DNA of 64,000 bases from Sutcliffiella horikoshii (GCF_020524325.1 NZ_JAIVKY010000007.1:62001-126000), one strand, 5' to 3'; positions 8,292-17,467 are shown, numbered from the stretch's first letter. The notes: generated from the letters alone by a model not told the origin. Numbers and translations are program-made.

Positions 8292-9368
8292 GTGAAAAAG
8301 TTTACTGTCATTTTAAGCATGATGCTAGCTTTAATGTTAGCTTTAACAGGCTGTGTGAGCAGCACGAATAACAATGGAAATAGCTCTAGTCAGAACAATG
8401 ATGGGGCTGAGAACAAGGAAGAAGTTAACTTATATACAAGCCGTCACTATGAAGCGGACCAAGAGCTTTACAAGAAGTTCGAAGAAGAAACTGGCATTAA
8501 AGTGAACGTGGTAGAAGGTAAAGGCGACGAGCTAATGGAGCGCTTAAACATTGAAGGGGAAGATACAAAAGCAGATGTATTTATTACTTCAGATGCGGGT
8601 AACCTTCATCAGGCAAAAGAAGCTGAATTACTTCAAGCGGTTGAAAGTGACGTACTAGTTGAAAATATTCCAGAAAAATTACGAGATGTTGACAATCAAT
8701 GGTTTGGATTAACAAAGCGTGCACGTGTTATCGTATATCATAAAGAGCGTGTAAACCCAGAAGAACTTTCCACTTATGAGGCTTTGGCTGAACCGGAATG
8801 GAAAGACCGTGTAGTTATCAGAACTTCTGAAAACATGTACAATATGTCTCTTTTAGCATCTTTCATTGACATCATGGGTAAAGACGAAGCAAAAGCATGG
8901 GCACAAGGAATTGCAGATAACATGGCTCGTGACCCTGAAGGTGGAGACCGCGACCAAGCGAAGGCTGTTGCGGCAGGAGAAGCGGATGTTGCGATCATGA
9001 ATACGTACTATCTTGGAGGTATGTTAAACGGTACCGATGAAGAAGAGAAGAAAGTAGCAGAAAGCGTTGGCGTATTCTTCCCCAACCAAGAAACAACTGG
9101 TGCACACATCAACATCAGTGGTGCCGGTGTGACAAAGCATGCTAAAAATAAAGAAAATGCCGTTAAATTCATTGAGTTCTTAAGTAGCGAAGAAGCACAA
9201 GGCCAATTTGCAGAAGCAAACTCTGAATATCCGGTAAATGAGAAAGTCGAGCCTTCTGAGTTATTAAAATCTTGGGGTGAGTTTAAAGAACAAGATATCA
9301 ACCTTTCTAAGTTAGGCGAAAACCAACAAGAAGCGATTCGCATCTTTAACGAGGTTGGCTGGAAATAA
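8292..9368 (+). CDS. Ferric iron ABC transporter binding lipoprotein (FbpA/FutA-like)
   Basis: The start is GTG 8292, 7 nt after AAGGAGT; an in-frame GTG at 8283 overlaps that ribosome site. The lipobox is LALTGC and an S/N-rich linker follows. The mature protein begins VNLYTSRHY, typical of class-F ferric-binding proteins, and has the late Tyr cluster (MNTYYLGG) that usually supplies iron ligands. It binds Fe(III), or a simple ferric chelate, outside the membrane for the permease and ATPase that follow. It has its own terminator, so it can be made in excess. Confidence 0.9.
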   Translation: MKKFTVILSMMLALMLALTGCVSSTNNNGNSSSQNNDGAENKEEVNLYTSRHYEADQELYKKFEEETGIKVNVVEGKGDELMERLNIEGEDTKADVFITSDAGNLHQAKEAELLQAVESDVLVENIPEKLRDVDNQWFGLTKRARVIVYHKERVNPEELSTYEALAEPEWKDRVVIRTSENMYNMSLLASFIDIMGKDEAKAWAQGIADNMARDPEGGDRDQAKAVAAGEADVAIMNTYYLGGMLNGTDEEEKKVAESVGVFFPNQETTGAHINISGAGVTKHAKNKENAVKFIEFLSSEEAQGQFAEANSEYPVNEKVEPSELLKSWGEFKEQDINLSKLGENQQEAIRIFNEVGWK

Positions 9369-9387
9369 TTAAATATGAACAAACCAT

Positions 9388-9425
9388 GAACCGAAGCACA
9401 CCAGATAGTGCTTCGGTTCTATTTA
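9388..9425 (+). terminator. Terminator after ferric-binding protein
   Basis: A perfect 12-bp stem (GAACCGAAGCAC at 9388-9399 with GTGCTTCGGTTC at 9408-9419), followed by a short T-rich tract. Confidence 0.85.
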
Positions 9426-9446
9426 TTTGGAATCTTCTGTTCCATT

Positions 9447-9468
9447 TGAGAATGATTTTCGTTATAAT
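9447..9468 (+). promoter_or_regulatory. Fur box and -10 element before ferric permease
   Basis: A Fur-box-like sequence (TGAGAATGATTTTCGTTAT, 9447-9465) overlaps a perfect TATAAT at 9463-9468; the -35 is weak. It lies after the preceding terminator, which implies a second iron-repressed promoter for the permease-ATPase pair. Confidence 0.72.
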
Positions 9469-9510
9469 TTAGAATGGAGAAACAAAGAGGCAACGAAGGA
9501 TGTGTCATCT

Positions 9511-11151
9511 GTGAATCGGTTTCATTGGTCAAGGGTACATCATAAAGGATGGGCGCTTGCAAGTATTCTTTTTATAACGATTATCTTAATTCCTAATTTA
9601 CTAATTGGCGTGGAATTCTTTACAGAAGGAAACGACAACTGGCTTCATATACAAAAATACTTACTGAAGGACTACCTTCAAAATTCGGCCGTCATCATTA
9701 TTTTTACGGCATTAGCAACTATGTTGATTGGCACAAGTCTTGCGTGGTTGATCACCATTTATCAGTTTCCGATGCGAAACTTTTTAAAATGGGCGTTGAT
9801 TCTTCCATTGGCCATACCTCCATACATTGCAGCTTATACGTTTCACGGTATTTTAAATTATACCGGTGTCATACAGTCCACTTTGCGTAACTCGTTTGAT
9901 ATGCAAGTGAACCAGGCTTACTTCGATATTATGAGTATTCAGGGGGCTATTTTTATTTTTACGGTCACCTTGTTTCCATACGTTTATGCAATTACGAGAA
10001 GCTTTTTTCAGAACCTATCAGCTTCTGTCTTGGAAAATGCGAGATTACTAGGCGGAAATGACGTGGATACGTTCTTCCGTGTAGCCTTGCCGATTTCAAG
10101 AGCTGCAATTGTAGGAAGCGTGACCCTCGTTATTTTAGAAGTGTTGAATGATTATGGAGTTACAAGTTATTTTGGCATTCAGACAGTTAGTACAGCCATA
10201 TTTCGTACCTGGTATGGAATGATGGATTTAGATTCAGCTTTGAAGCTGGCAGGTACCCTGATGGTGCTGGTAATGGTTGTCCTCATGTTTGAGAGGATTG
10301 TGAGAGGGAGAAAAAAGTTCTTTGATCCTTCCTCCAAAGTTCGCCCTATTCAGCCGAAGAAACTTACAGGAATTAAGGGTTGGGGCGTGTTTGCATACTG
10401 TTTTGGGATTTTTACGATTGCATTCATCATACCTTTGCTTCAGCTGTTACGCTGGGCATTCATGACTTATGAAAAAGTATTTAATGCAGAATTTATTACG
10501 TTGGCAAAAAATTCAGTGTTGGTAGCGTCTATTGCGTCTCTTATCATTATTTTTGTGGCGCTGATTATCTCTAATTACACAAGACTGCAGTCAGGTCTTT
10601 TGACGAAGTTCATCTCCAGGGTGACAACACTTGGATATTCCATTCCTGGAGCAGCCATCGCCATTGCAGTCATCACTATATTTATTTCATTAGATCAGTA
10701 TATTGTGACGTTCCTCGCGCAATTTAACTTAAAACCGGAATTTGTGCTGCGAACGACCTTAATCATGTTGATTTTTGCTTATGTAATACGTTTCCTTGCC
10801 ATTGGTTTTAATAATATTGAGGCGGGCTTCGAAAAGATAGGTAACAGGTATTCAGAAACGTCAAGGATGCTTGGTGCGTCGACATTGAGGACGTTCTTTA
10901 TGGTCGACCTTCCGCTGCTGCGCGGGGCAATCGCAAGTGGGTTCATCTTAGTGTTTGTGGATATTCTAAAAGAATTACCGTTAACTCTGTTCTTACAACC
11001 TTTTAACTTTTCAACGCTTGCGACTCAAGCTTTTAAATATGCAAATGATGAACGCGTGCAGGAGGCATCCATCGCTTCCCTAATGATTATCTTGATAAGT
11101 GCGTTGTGTATCTTTATTTTTCACCGAGTACTTGATAAGGAGGCAAACTAA
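9511..11151 (+). CDS. Ferric iron ABC transporter permease (FbpB-like)
   Basis: About 546 residues: a fused pair of six-helix permease halves, each with an EAA-type loop (ENARLLGGNDVDTFFRVALP near residue 190; ETSRMLGASTLRTFFMVDLP near residue 450). The length and duplication are typical of FbpB/CysT-type ferric permeases. The open frame extends up to TTG 9427, but that region holds the Fur box and TATAAT. GTG 9511, with AAGGA 10 nt upstream, is the likely start (GTG 9502 is possible). It overlaps the ATPase gene by one base. Confidence 0.87.
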   Translation: MNRFHWSRVHHKGWALASILFITIILIPNLLIGVEFFTEGNDNWLHIQKYLLKDYLQNSAVIIIFTALATMLIGTSLAWLITIYQFPMRNFLKWALILPLAIPPYIAAYTFHGILNYTGVIQSTLRNSFDMQVNQAYFDIMSIQGAIFIFTVTLFPYVYAITRSFFQNLSASVLENARLLGGNDVDTFFRVALPISRAAIVGSVTLVILEVLNDYGVTSYFGIQTVSTAIFRTWYGMMDLDSALKLAGTLMVLVMVVLMFERIVRGRKKFFDPSSKVRPIQPKKLTGIKGWGVFAYCFGIFTIAFIIPLLQLLRWAFMTYEKVFNAEFITLAKNSVLVASIASLIIIFVALIISNYTRLQSGLLTKFISRVTTLGYSIPGAAIAIAVITIFISLDQYIVTFLAQFNLKPEFVLRTTLIMLIFAYVIRFLAIGFNNIEAGFEKIGNRYSETSRMLGASTLRTFFMVDLPLLRGAIASGFILVFVDILKELPLTLFLQPFNFSTLATQAFKYANDERVQEASIASLMIILISALCIFIFHRVLDKEAN

Positions 11152-11828
11152 TGTTTATCCAGATCAGAGATTTACAGTTCCAATATAAAAATACGAAAAA
11201 GAATACACTCGATCATATTCAAGTGGATATCAATCGTGGAGAGATTATTTCCATTCTTGGTAAAAGCGGCAGCGGAAAGAGTACTTTACTTCGCATTATC
11301 GCGGGACTTGAAAATCCAACATCCGGTAGCATGAAGATAAATGGGGACGTGATGTTTGATCCAAGAACCTTCATTGTGCCTGAAAAACGCGGCATTGGGG
11401 TCGTGTTCCAGGATTATGCGTTGTTCCCACATATGACAGTTGCGCAAAACATCAAGTATGGGTTGCGGAGAATGAACCGTAAGCAGAAACAGGAGCGGCT
11501 GGAGGAAATGCTAAACTTAATCAACTTGGCTGAGTACGGACAACGTTATCCGTATGAACTCAGTGGAGGACAACAGCAACGTGTAGCCTTGGCTCGTGCG
11601 TTAGCACCTGCACCGTCTTTATTGTTGCTTGATGAGCCATTCAGTAACTTGGACGCTCACTTGCAGGAAAAAATTCGTGACGAGTTAAAAGAGATCCTGA
11701 AGAAAACAGGCATCACCTCCATCTTCGTCACCCATGACTTTGCAGACGCAAAAGCCATTGCCGACCGGATTCTTTACATAGATGAGGGGCAACTGGTGAA
11801 TAGAGCTTGTGACTTGGTGATGAGTTAG
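11151..11828 (+). CDS. Ferric iron ABC transporter ATPase (FbpC-like, short)
   Basis: A 225-residue ATPase with Walker A GKSGSGKST (about residue 38), Q-loop FQDYALFPH, signature LSGGQQQRV, Walker B LLLLDEP and switch His in FVTHD. It powers the permease it overlaps. It is much shorter than classic FbpC proteins (about 350 residues) and lacks the C-terminal regulatory OB/TOBE domain, so it contains little beyond the catalytic core. An AAGGAGGC ribosome site lies inside the end of the permease gene. Confidence 0.88.
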   Translation: MFIQIRDLQFQYKNTKKNTLDHIQVDINRGEIISILGKSGSGKSTLLRIIAGLENPTSGSMKINGDVMFDPRTFIVPEKRGIGVVFQDYALFPHMTVAQNIKYGLRRMNRKQKQERLEEMLNLINLAEYGQRYPYELSGGQQQRVALARALAPAPSLLLLDEPFSNLDAHLQEKIRDELKEILKKTGITSIFVTHDFADAKAIADRILYIDEGQLVNRACDLVMS

Positions 11829-11847
11829 AGGGGTAAAGAGTTAAAGA

Positions 11848-11897
11848 GGGGTCTGACCCTCAGCGCTTTAATGCGCTGAAGGTCAGACCCCTTTTTT
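11848..11897 (+). terminator. Strong terminator built on GGGGTCTGACC palindrome
   Basis: A long stem of GGGGTCTGACC plus TCAGCGC against GCGCTGA plus GGTCAGACCCC, with a TTTAAT loop, ends in six Ts. Related palindromes occur at 22371, 49611 and 56493. Confidence 0.9.
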
Positions 11898-11898
11898 A

Positions 11899-12310
11899 CC
11901 GTCTTAAAGCCCGAATTGACTCCGATGGAAGCTCAAACAGTAATAGAGAGGGCGTCTCAGTGCCCGAAACGCTTTCGCAGAAGGTGAAACGGTAGCAGAT
12001 AGGGCGTCTCAATGCCCGAAACGCCTCCACAGAAGGTGAAACGGTAACAGAGAGGGCGTCTCAGTGCCCGAAACGCTTCCACGGAAGCTGAAACGGTAAC
12101 AGAGAAGGCGTCTCAGTGCCCGAAACGCCTCCACGGAAGGTGAAACGGTAACAGAGAGGGCGTCTCAGTGCCCGAAACGCCTCCGCAGAAGGTGAAACGG
12201 TAACAGATAGGGCGTCTCAAAGCCCGAAACGCCTCCACGGAAGCTCAAACGGTAACAGAGGAGCCTTCTCAAAGCCCGAAACGCCTCCACGGAAGCTCAA
12301 ACGGTAACAG
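11899..12310 (+). repeat. 52-bp tandem repeat array B (8 units)
   Basis: Unit starts fall at 11899, 11951, 12003, 12055, 12107, 12159, 12211 and 12263, exactly 52 bp apart. The core reads GGCGTCTCAGTGCCCGAAAC, followed by GCCTCCAC, GGAAG and GAAACGGTAACAGA. The units are nearly identical in the middle of the array and diverge at both ends. It fills the gap between the convergent ferric and siderophore operons and carries no plausible gene. Confidence 0.95.
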
Positions 12311-12334
12311 ACACCGCCCTATTAATTCCTCCCC

Positions 12335-13339
12335 TCACTTCCTCAACAACAAAAACATAAAATAAGGTGCTCCAATCAACGCGACCATGATCCCTGCTGG
12401 AATCCCGGTATCAATCAAGTTACGTCCCACGGTGTCCGCAAACAATAACAGCCAGCCGCCAATCAAGATCGCGACAGGCAGGAACAATTGGTTTCTAGGT
12501 CCTACTAACGATTTCGCGATATGAGGGGCCATCAAGCCGACAAAAGCAATACCACCTGTCACCGAGACTGCAGAAGCCGCCAAAGCTACAGCCGTCAACA
12601 GCAAAACCATGCGCTCTTTTTCAAGAGAGACCCCAACCCCAATCGCCACAGGCTCACTCATGCCAAGCAGATTTAAACGGTTGGCTTTATACAGAGCAAA
12701 TGGAACCAACACAAGCAACCAAGGCAATAAAGCCAGTATAAACGGCCAATCAGTGCCCCAATTGTTACCCGCTAGCCATTTGGCGATGAAATCTACTTTT
12801 ACACGTTCTGCAGAGGAAATTAAGAGAATCATCATACCTGAAAGCGCCATTGAAAACCCGACTCCGACCAATACAAGTCGTACAGGCTGAAGCCCTCCAT
12901 TCCGCTGATAAGAGAACAAATAAATCAACATGGCTGTGATAAGCGCCCCAAAAAATGCAACAGCCGGTAACATATATACAAACGAACCAACGTTTATAGG
13001 AACATATAAAAAGAAAACAGAGATAGCCACACCTGCGCCAGCATTGATCCCAATAATCCCGGGGTCCGCCAAATCATTACGTGTCACCCCTTGAAGAATC
13101 GCACCAGATAATGCAAGCGCCATGCCGGCAAGTATGGTGATGACAATGCGCGGAAGCCTGATGGAAAATAAAACAAATTCCTCTTTAAAGCTTCCTTGAC
13201 CCAAGATAGTCGGGATTAACCGGTCAAACGACAAAGATGCCGGTCCAATGCCAATACCAACAACAATGGTAGTCAAAATTAGTGAAGCTAAAACCGCTAC
13301 AATCATACGTTGTTTTCTTATAATAGATGGATGAATCAT
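12335..13339 (-). CDS. Siderophore ABC transporter permease (FecCD family, YfhA-like)
   Basis: A 334-residue BtuC/FecCD-type permease with about ten hydrophobic helices and the family motifs GAILQGVTRNDLADPGIIGINAGAG and FVGLMAPHIAK near the C terminus. It is the last gene of the operon and overlaps the other permease by 4 nt. The two permeases probably form a heterodimer for a hydroxamate or citrate-type siderophore, as B. subtilis YfiZ-YfhA do; the ligand itself is not evident. Confidence 0.88.
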   Translation of the reverse strand: MIHPSIIRKQRMIVAVLASLILTTIVVGIGIGPASLSFDRLIPTILGQGSFKEEFVLFSIRLPRIVITILAGMALALSGAILQGVTRNDLADPGIIGINAGAGVAISVFFLYVPINVGSFVYMLPAVAFFGALITAMLIYLFSYQRNGGLQPVRLVLVGVGFSMALSGMMILLISSAERVKVDFIAKWLAGNNWGTDWPFILALLPWLLVLVPFALYKANRLNLLGMSEPVAIGVGVSLEKERMVLLLTAVALAASAVSVTGGIAFVGLMAPHIAKSLVGPRNQLFLPVAILIGGWLLLFADTVGRNLIDTGIPAGIMVALIGAPYFMFLLLRK

Positions 13340-14358
13340 GAGAATGCTTTCCCTCCTTTACGGACAATTACAAGGAAGAAGGGGAGACCGACCATTGCTA
13401 CGATTGCAGCGACAGGTGTTTCAAAAGGAGCGTTGATGGTACGTCCTAGCGTGTCAGCAAAAAGCATGAAGGTAGCTCCAACTATCGCGGACATCGGCAG
13501 GATGAAGCGGTAATCCGTCCCCACAATGGCACGTACAATATGAGGAACCATCAGTCCGATAAAGGCCATATTTCCGACGAGTGCGACAGAGGCACCCGTC
13601 AACAAAATAATGACAACAAACAATACGGCTTTTACAAAAGCAATCTTCTGCCCCAACCCAACCGCAACTTCCTCGCTGAGACTAAGAATGGTCAGTTGTC
13701 TAGAAAGATAAAGAGCCACAAGCAAGCCAACCGTGATTAACGGAATAATCAACTGCAACTGGCCCCATGTTGTGCCAATAATCCCACCGGCTGTCCACAT
13801 AGAGACATCTCTTGAAAGTTTAAAGGTAAGTGCAACCCCTTCCGCAATCGCAAAAAGAAAAGCAGAAACAGCTGCACCAGCAAGGACAATCCGAAGAGGG
13901 GAAAATCCACCTTTCCGGACTGCCCCTAAACCAAACACCATCATTGCCCCTACAGCTGCACCTATAAAACAAGCAATGGTAATGCCGTAGTAGTTAATAG
14001 ATGGCAAGAATGCCAGCGTGATTGCAAGTGCAGCGTTCGCTCCAGCCGTTAACCCGAGGAGTCCTGGATCTGCAAGAGGATTCCTTGTCATCCCTTGCAT
14101 AATGGCGCCAGCAACCGATAACCCAGCTCCAACAAAAATGGCAGCAACCTCACGGGGCAGCCTTATTTCACGGATGATCAGGATTTTATTTCCGCTCGTT
14201 CCTGGAGAAGTTAAGGCCAACAATACATCCCTAATGGTAGTATCAGCTGCACCAAGCACCATTGCAGCAAAAAACACCGCCACAAAGACGATTATTGCCC
14301 CAATAAATTTAATTGTAAACGGAATGCTTCGTTCCAATGCAATCTTCATTTGCCTCAT
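13336..14358 (-). CDS. Siderophore ABC transporter permease (FecCD family, YfiZ-like)
   Basis: About 340 residues with the FecCD signature GAIMQGMTRNPLADPGLLG and FIGLMVPHIVRAIVG. An in-frame extension reaches 14598, but its first 80 codons are read through a dispersed repeat (14401-14524) and are not family sequence. The real start is ATG 14358 or ATG 14349; the latter has GAGG 3 nt upstream, the former only a weak AAAGAAAAG. It overlaps the next permease gene by 4 nt. Confidence 0.87.
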   Translation of the reverse strand: MRQMKIALERSIPFTIKFIGAIIVFVAVFFAAMVLGAADTTIRDVLLALTSPGTSGNKILIIREIRLPREVAAIFVGAGLSVAGAIMQGMTRNPLADPGLLGLTAGANAALAITLAFLPSINYYGITIACFIGAAVGAMMVFGLGAVRKGGFSPLRIVLAGAAVSAFLFAIAEGVALTFKLSRDVSMWTAGGIIGTTWGQLQLIIPLITVGLLVALYLSRQLTILSLSEEVAVGLGQKIAFVKAVLFVVIILLTGASVALVGNMAFIGLMVPHIVRAIVGTDYRFILPMSAIVGATFMLFADTLGRTINAPFETPVAAIVAMVGLPFFLVIVRKGGKAFS

Positions 14359-14400
14359 CTTTTCTTTATTAGAATGGAAGTTTAATATCATGTAAAACAT

Positions 14401-14524
14401 TGTTGATCGCAGTGAAAGGCGCGCAGACTTCCACGGGAGGAAGGGACAGGGGAGATCCCGCAACGAAGTGAGGAGGCTCCCGGACCGCCCGCGAAAAGCG
14501 AAGCGCCTGGAACGGAGATCAACT
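14401..14524 (+). repeat. Dispersed ~125-bp element, copy 1
   Basis: GC-rich block bounded by GTTGATC (14402-14408) and GATCAAC (14517-14523). It has the internal landmarks GAGGAGGCTCCCGG and CGCGAAAAGCGAAGCGCC that recur in copies at 32432, 37829 and 46392. It sits between the siderophore-binding-protein gene and the first permease gene, inside the operon. Confidence 0.85.
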
Positions 14525-14602
14525 TGCTCAAACAAGAACAACTGTGTTAACAATAGAATAAGAGGGACCTTCTTATAAAAGAAGTATCCCTCCAACAAAG
14601 TC

Positions 14603-15532
14603 TTAGTTTCCTAAAAAGCTATCTTTAAAGAACTCCAACTGGAAATCAAGGGAGATCGGATCGTTAAAATAGAATTCTTTTGCATCCGCTTCAAAAACCT
14701 GGCCATTCTTCACAGCAGGTATATTCTTGTACGTATCTGTTTCCTGGAAGGATGTATCACCTTCAGAATTCTTACTGAAAACCACATAATCACCTGCAAA
14801 CTCAGGCAGTACTTCAAAGGAAAGCGTATAATATCCAGCTTTTAAAGCTTCTTCTTTTACTCTATCAGGCATCTTCAGCTTCATTTCCTGATATAGAATC
14901 TCAGTGCCGCGTCCCCAGTTGTCGCCGAAAACGTATAGCTCTTTATCAAAGTTTTCAATAACAGAGACAGTAGTATCTTCGCCAATTTTAGCGCGGATCT
15001 CTTCTCCAGCTTCTTGAGCACGTGTCTTGAAGTCATCCACCCATTTTTGAGCTTCTTCTTCTTTGTTCAATAGTTTTCCAACTTCCACATGCTGTGTAAG
15101 ATAGTCCACTTTCCCGTACGTGTACGCCACAGTTGGTGCGATTTCGCCTAATTGCTCCAGATTATTCGTGTTGGAGGCAGCAATAATTAGGTCTGGGTTT
15201 AATTCGATAATTTTTTCTAGATCTTGATCGGTAACTTCCACTGCATCTGTCAAATATTCTTCATAACGCGGATTGGCCATTGCCCAAGAATCCGTTCCCA
15301 CAATATTTGTTCCAAGAGCCATAACATTTCCAGCTACAAAAGAGTTCAATACTACGACTCTTTGTGGATCTGCTGGGACTTCAATTGGACCTGTTTCTGC
15401 TTCGTATGTGATGGTATCAGAAGAGGAAGCAGTTCCTTCATTAGAACTATCAGCATTGTTATTATTGGTATTTCCGCAAGCACTAACGACCAGCAATAGC
15501 AGGAATACGAATGGAATCATTAATTTTTTCAT
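14603..15532 (-). CDS. Iron-siderophore binding lipoprotein (YfiY-like)
   Basis: A 309-residue class-III (FecB/FhuD-type) binding protein with lipobox VVSAC and an N/S-rich linker. Its segments include PQRVVVLNSF, IIELNPDLIIAAS and DNWGRGTEILYQ. It captures a ferric siderophore outside the cell. Its AAAGGAGA ribosome site lies inside the end of the upstream ATPase gene, with a 50-nt overlap of coding regions, so translation of the two is probably linked. The repeat element at 14401 separates it from the permeases. Confidence 0.88.
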   Translation of the reverse strand: MKKLMIPFVFLLLLVVSACGNTNNNNADSSNEGTASSSDTITYEAETGPIEVPADPQRVVVLNSFVAGNVMALGTNIVGTDSWAMANPRYEEYLTDAVEVTDQDLEKIIELNPDLIIAASNTNNLEQLGEIAPTVAYTYGKVDYLTQHVEVGKLLNKEEEAQKWVDDFKTRAQEAGEEIRAKIGEDTTVSVIENFDKELYVFGDNWGRGTEILYQEMKLKMPDRVKEEALKAGYYTLSFEVLPEFAGDYVVFSKNSEGDTSFQETDTYKNIPAVKNGQVFEADAKEFYFNDPISLDFQLEFFKDSFLGN

Positions 15533-16328
15533 CTTGGTTGTCTCCTTTAAGTAGGTTGTAGGTTAAGCACATAGGCTTATTTGTTCTTGGGTCTCGGCCA
15601 ATCTGGGCGTCGATTTGAAATACTTCTCTTAAAACTTCCGGAGTGATTACTTCTTCGCAATTCCCTGATTTGACGATGGTTCCTTCCTTTAAAGCAATAA
15701 GATAATCGGCAAATCTGGCAGCTTGGTTTAAATCGTGCAGAACCATAATAATGGTTCGGTCTTGTTCTCTATTAAGCTTTTGCAGAAGTTCTAGCACTTC
15801 CAACTGGTGGGCCATGTCCAAGTAGGTGGTAGGTTCATCTAGGAAAATAATTTCCGTTTCCTGTGCCAAGGCCATTGCAATCCAAACGCGTTGGCGTTGA
15901 CCGCCGGATAGTGCGTCAACCGAGCGGTATTTAAATTCCGTTGTTCCTGTTACCTCAAGTGCCCAGTCTATGACCTCATAATCCTTTTTAGTCAAACTTC
16001 CAAAGCCCTTTTGATAAGGGAAACGACCATAGGATACGAGCTCGCCGACTGTTAATCCACTTACACTTTCAGGGGTTTGAGGCAGAATGGCCATTTTTTT
16101 TGCCAGTGATTTTGTGTTTTCTTTGGCAATTTCTTGCCCATCTAGCAGGATAGTTCCAGATTGGTGGGAGATTATTCTAGTGATGGCTTTTAATAGCGTG
16201 GATTTTCCGCAGCCGTTAGAGCCAATAATCGTCGTAATCTGTTTATCGGGTATTTCAATGGATAAGTCTTTTATGATTAAGCGTTCACCATAGCCAATAT
16301 TCAGGTCTTTTGTGTATAGGCGAACCAT
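15483..16328 (-). CDS. Siderophore ABC transporter ATPase (YusV/FecE-like)
   Basis: A 281-residue ATPase with Walker A GSNGCGKST, signature LSGGQRQRV, Walker B IIFLDEP and switch His in LHDLNQAARFADY. The ILPQTPE Q-loop and overall length match YusV/FhuC/FecE siderophore ATPases. It is first in the operon, with GGGGG 7 nt before the ATG, and is preceded by a Fur box. The last 17 codons overlap the binding-protein gene in another frame. In B. subtilis the YusV ATPase serves several siderophore importers; here it is built into one operon. Confidence 0.9.
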   Translation of the reverse strand: MVRLYTKDLNIGYGERLIIKDLSIEIPDKQITTIIGSNGCGKSTLLKAITRIISHQSGTILLDGQEIAKENTKSLAKKMAILPQTPESVSGLTVGELVSYGRFPYQKGFGSLTKKDYEVIDWALEVTGTTEFKYRSVDALSGGQRQRVWIAMALAQETEIIFLDEPTTYLDMAHQLEVLELLQKLNREQDRTIIMVLHDLNQAARFADYLIALKEGTIVKSGNCEEVITPEVLREVFQIDAQIGRDPRTNKPMCLTYNLLKGDNQDEKINDSIRIPAIAGR

Positions 16329-16363
16329 TATGTAACCCCCAATTTAAATTATGTTTACAATAA

Positions 16364-16424
16364 TGATAATGATTATCAGTGTCGCTACAACTATTACTAT
16401 AAGACTATCAATAATGGAAGTCAA
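16364..16424 (-). promoter_or_regulatory. Fur-controlled promoter of siderophore operon
   Basis: Minus-strand -35 TTGACT (16424-16419), a 17-bp spacer and TATAGT (16401-16396). A near-perfect Fur inverted repeat TGATAATGATTATCA occupies 16364-16378, just downstream of the predicted start site. Confidence 0.88.
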
Positions 16425-16604
16425 TGAGTAATTGAGAAATAATATCAATGAAATTATTATTCTTCTCTACGCTAATGCAAGAAAGAGTTTTTAGTCGTCA
16501 TTCGGGTGGAAAATCATTATAATGAATAAGTCAAAAGAACTAGTCATATTTTCAGAGAGATTCTTTTTTAATAAATAGCACGATGTAATAGGGAGTTGAG
16601 TAGG

Positions 16605-17432
16605 TTGTTGCCAATAATATCAGTTGTAATCCCCACTTATAACCGATTAACAATGCTTTCAGAGTTGATGGAAGCCCTCGTACAGCAAACAAGGAAAGAA
16701 TTTGAAGTAATCGTTGTAAATGATGGAGGCGAAAGAGTGGATAGTCTAAAAGAATACTATCCAGAGTTAGATCTCATCATCATAGATTTGACGGAGAATG
16801 TAAAGCATGTTCAAGCAAGGAATATTGGCGTTTCTTTTGCAAAAGGGGAATTTATCATGCTCATTGATGATGACGACCTGATTGTCCCCACTCATATTGA
16901 AACGATGTTAGAAAAGATAAAGGACGTTGATTTAGTCTATTCAGATGTGGAAATTGTTCAGTATGTAAAAAAGAATGGGGTTCGGGAAGCAAAATCGAGG
17001 CATCTGTTTGCATATGAACTTGATTTAGCTGCAATGCGAAAGTTTTCTACGTTTGTTCCATCGGGCTGTCTCTATAGAAGTGATCTACATGATCGAATCG
17101 GAAAGTTCGATCATGATATGAAAAATTATTGGGATTGGGACTTTTTCTTGAGGGTATCTGAAAGATTTACAGTTGCTAGGTCAGAGGTGGCGGGGGTACT
17201 TTATGATTTTTCAGAAGAAAATAGCAACCAGTCAAAGGATTTAAATAGCATGAGATTTTACTTGGATCGCTTATCGGAAAAACATAAATTAGGTGTGCTG
17301 CCGACAAAAAATTTTTGGCTGCTACTAGAAGAACCGGAAGTGAAAAAGAGGGAGGCCCCAAGCAAGATCGTTTGGAACGGAATGCCGATAGTCTCAAGGC
17401 TGCAAACATTAGGAATGCTTGAAGAGGCATAA
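16605..17432 (+). CDS. Family 2 glycosyltransferase
   Basis: About 275 residues with a GT-A fold start (SVVIPTYNR), VNDGGE and an LIDDDD metal/nucleotide-sugar motif near residue 90, then a WDWDFFLR segment typical of GT2 enzymes. It should transfer a sugar from a nucleotide-sugar donor; the acceptor is unknown. TTG 16605 is preferred (GGGAG 9 nt upstream); TTG 16596 directly abuts that site. It stands alone between the siderophore and polyamine operons, so context does not indicate a pathway. Confidence 0.8.
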   Translation: MLPIISVVIPTYNRLTMLSELMEALVQQTRKEFEVIVVNDGGERVDSLKEYYPELDLIIIDLTENVKHVQARNIGVSFAKGEFIMLIDDDDLIVPTHIETMLEKIKDVDLVYSDVEIVQYVKKNGVREAKSRHLFAYELDLAAMRKFSTFVPSGCLYRSDLHDRIGKFDHDMKNYWDWDFFLRVSERFTVARSEVAGVLYDFSEENSNQSKDLNSMRFYLDRLSEKHKLGVLPTKNFWLLLEEPEVKKREAPSKIVWNGMPIVSRLQTLGMLEEA

Positions 17433-17460
17433 AAAAGAGGAAAGGGAGGAATCCCTTTCC
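17432..17460 (-). terminator. Terminator of pot operon
   Basis: A perfect stem GGAAAGGGA/TCCCTTTCC (17439-17460). On the minus strand it is followed by CTCTTTTTT, so it mainly ends potD transcription; it may also stop the convergent glycosyltransferase. Confidence 0.75.
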
Positions 17461-17467
17461 TACAATG

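Noticed and set aside
11899-12310. CRISPR array
   Set aside because: Whole 52-bp units are repeated with no unique spacers, there is no leader and no cas gene in the window.
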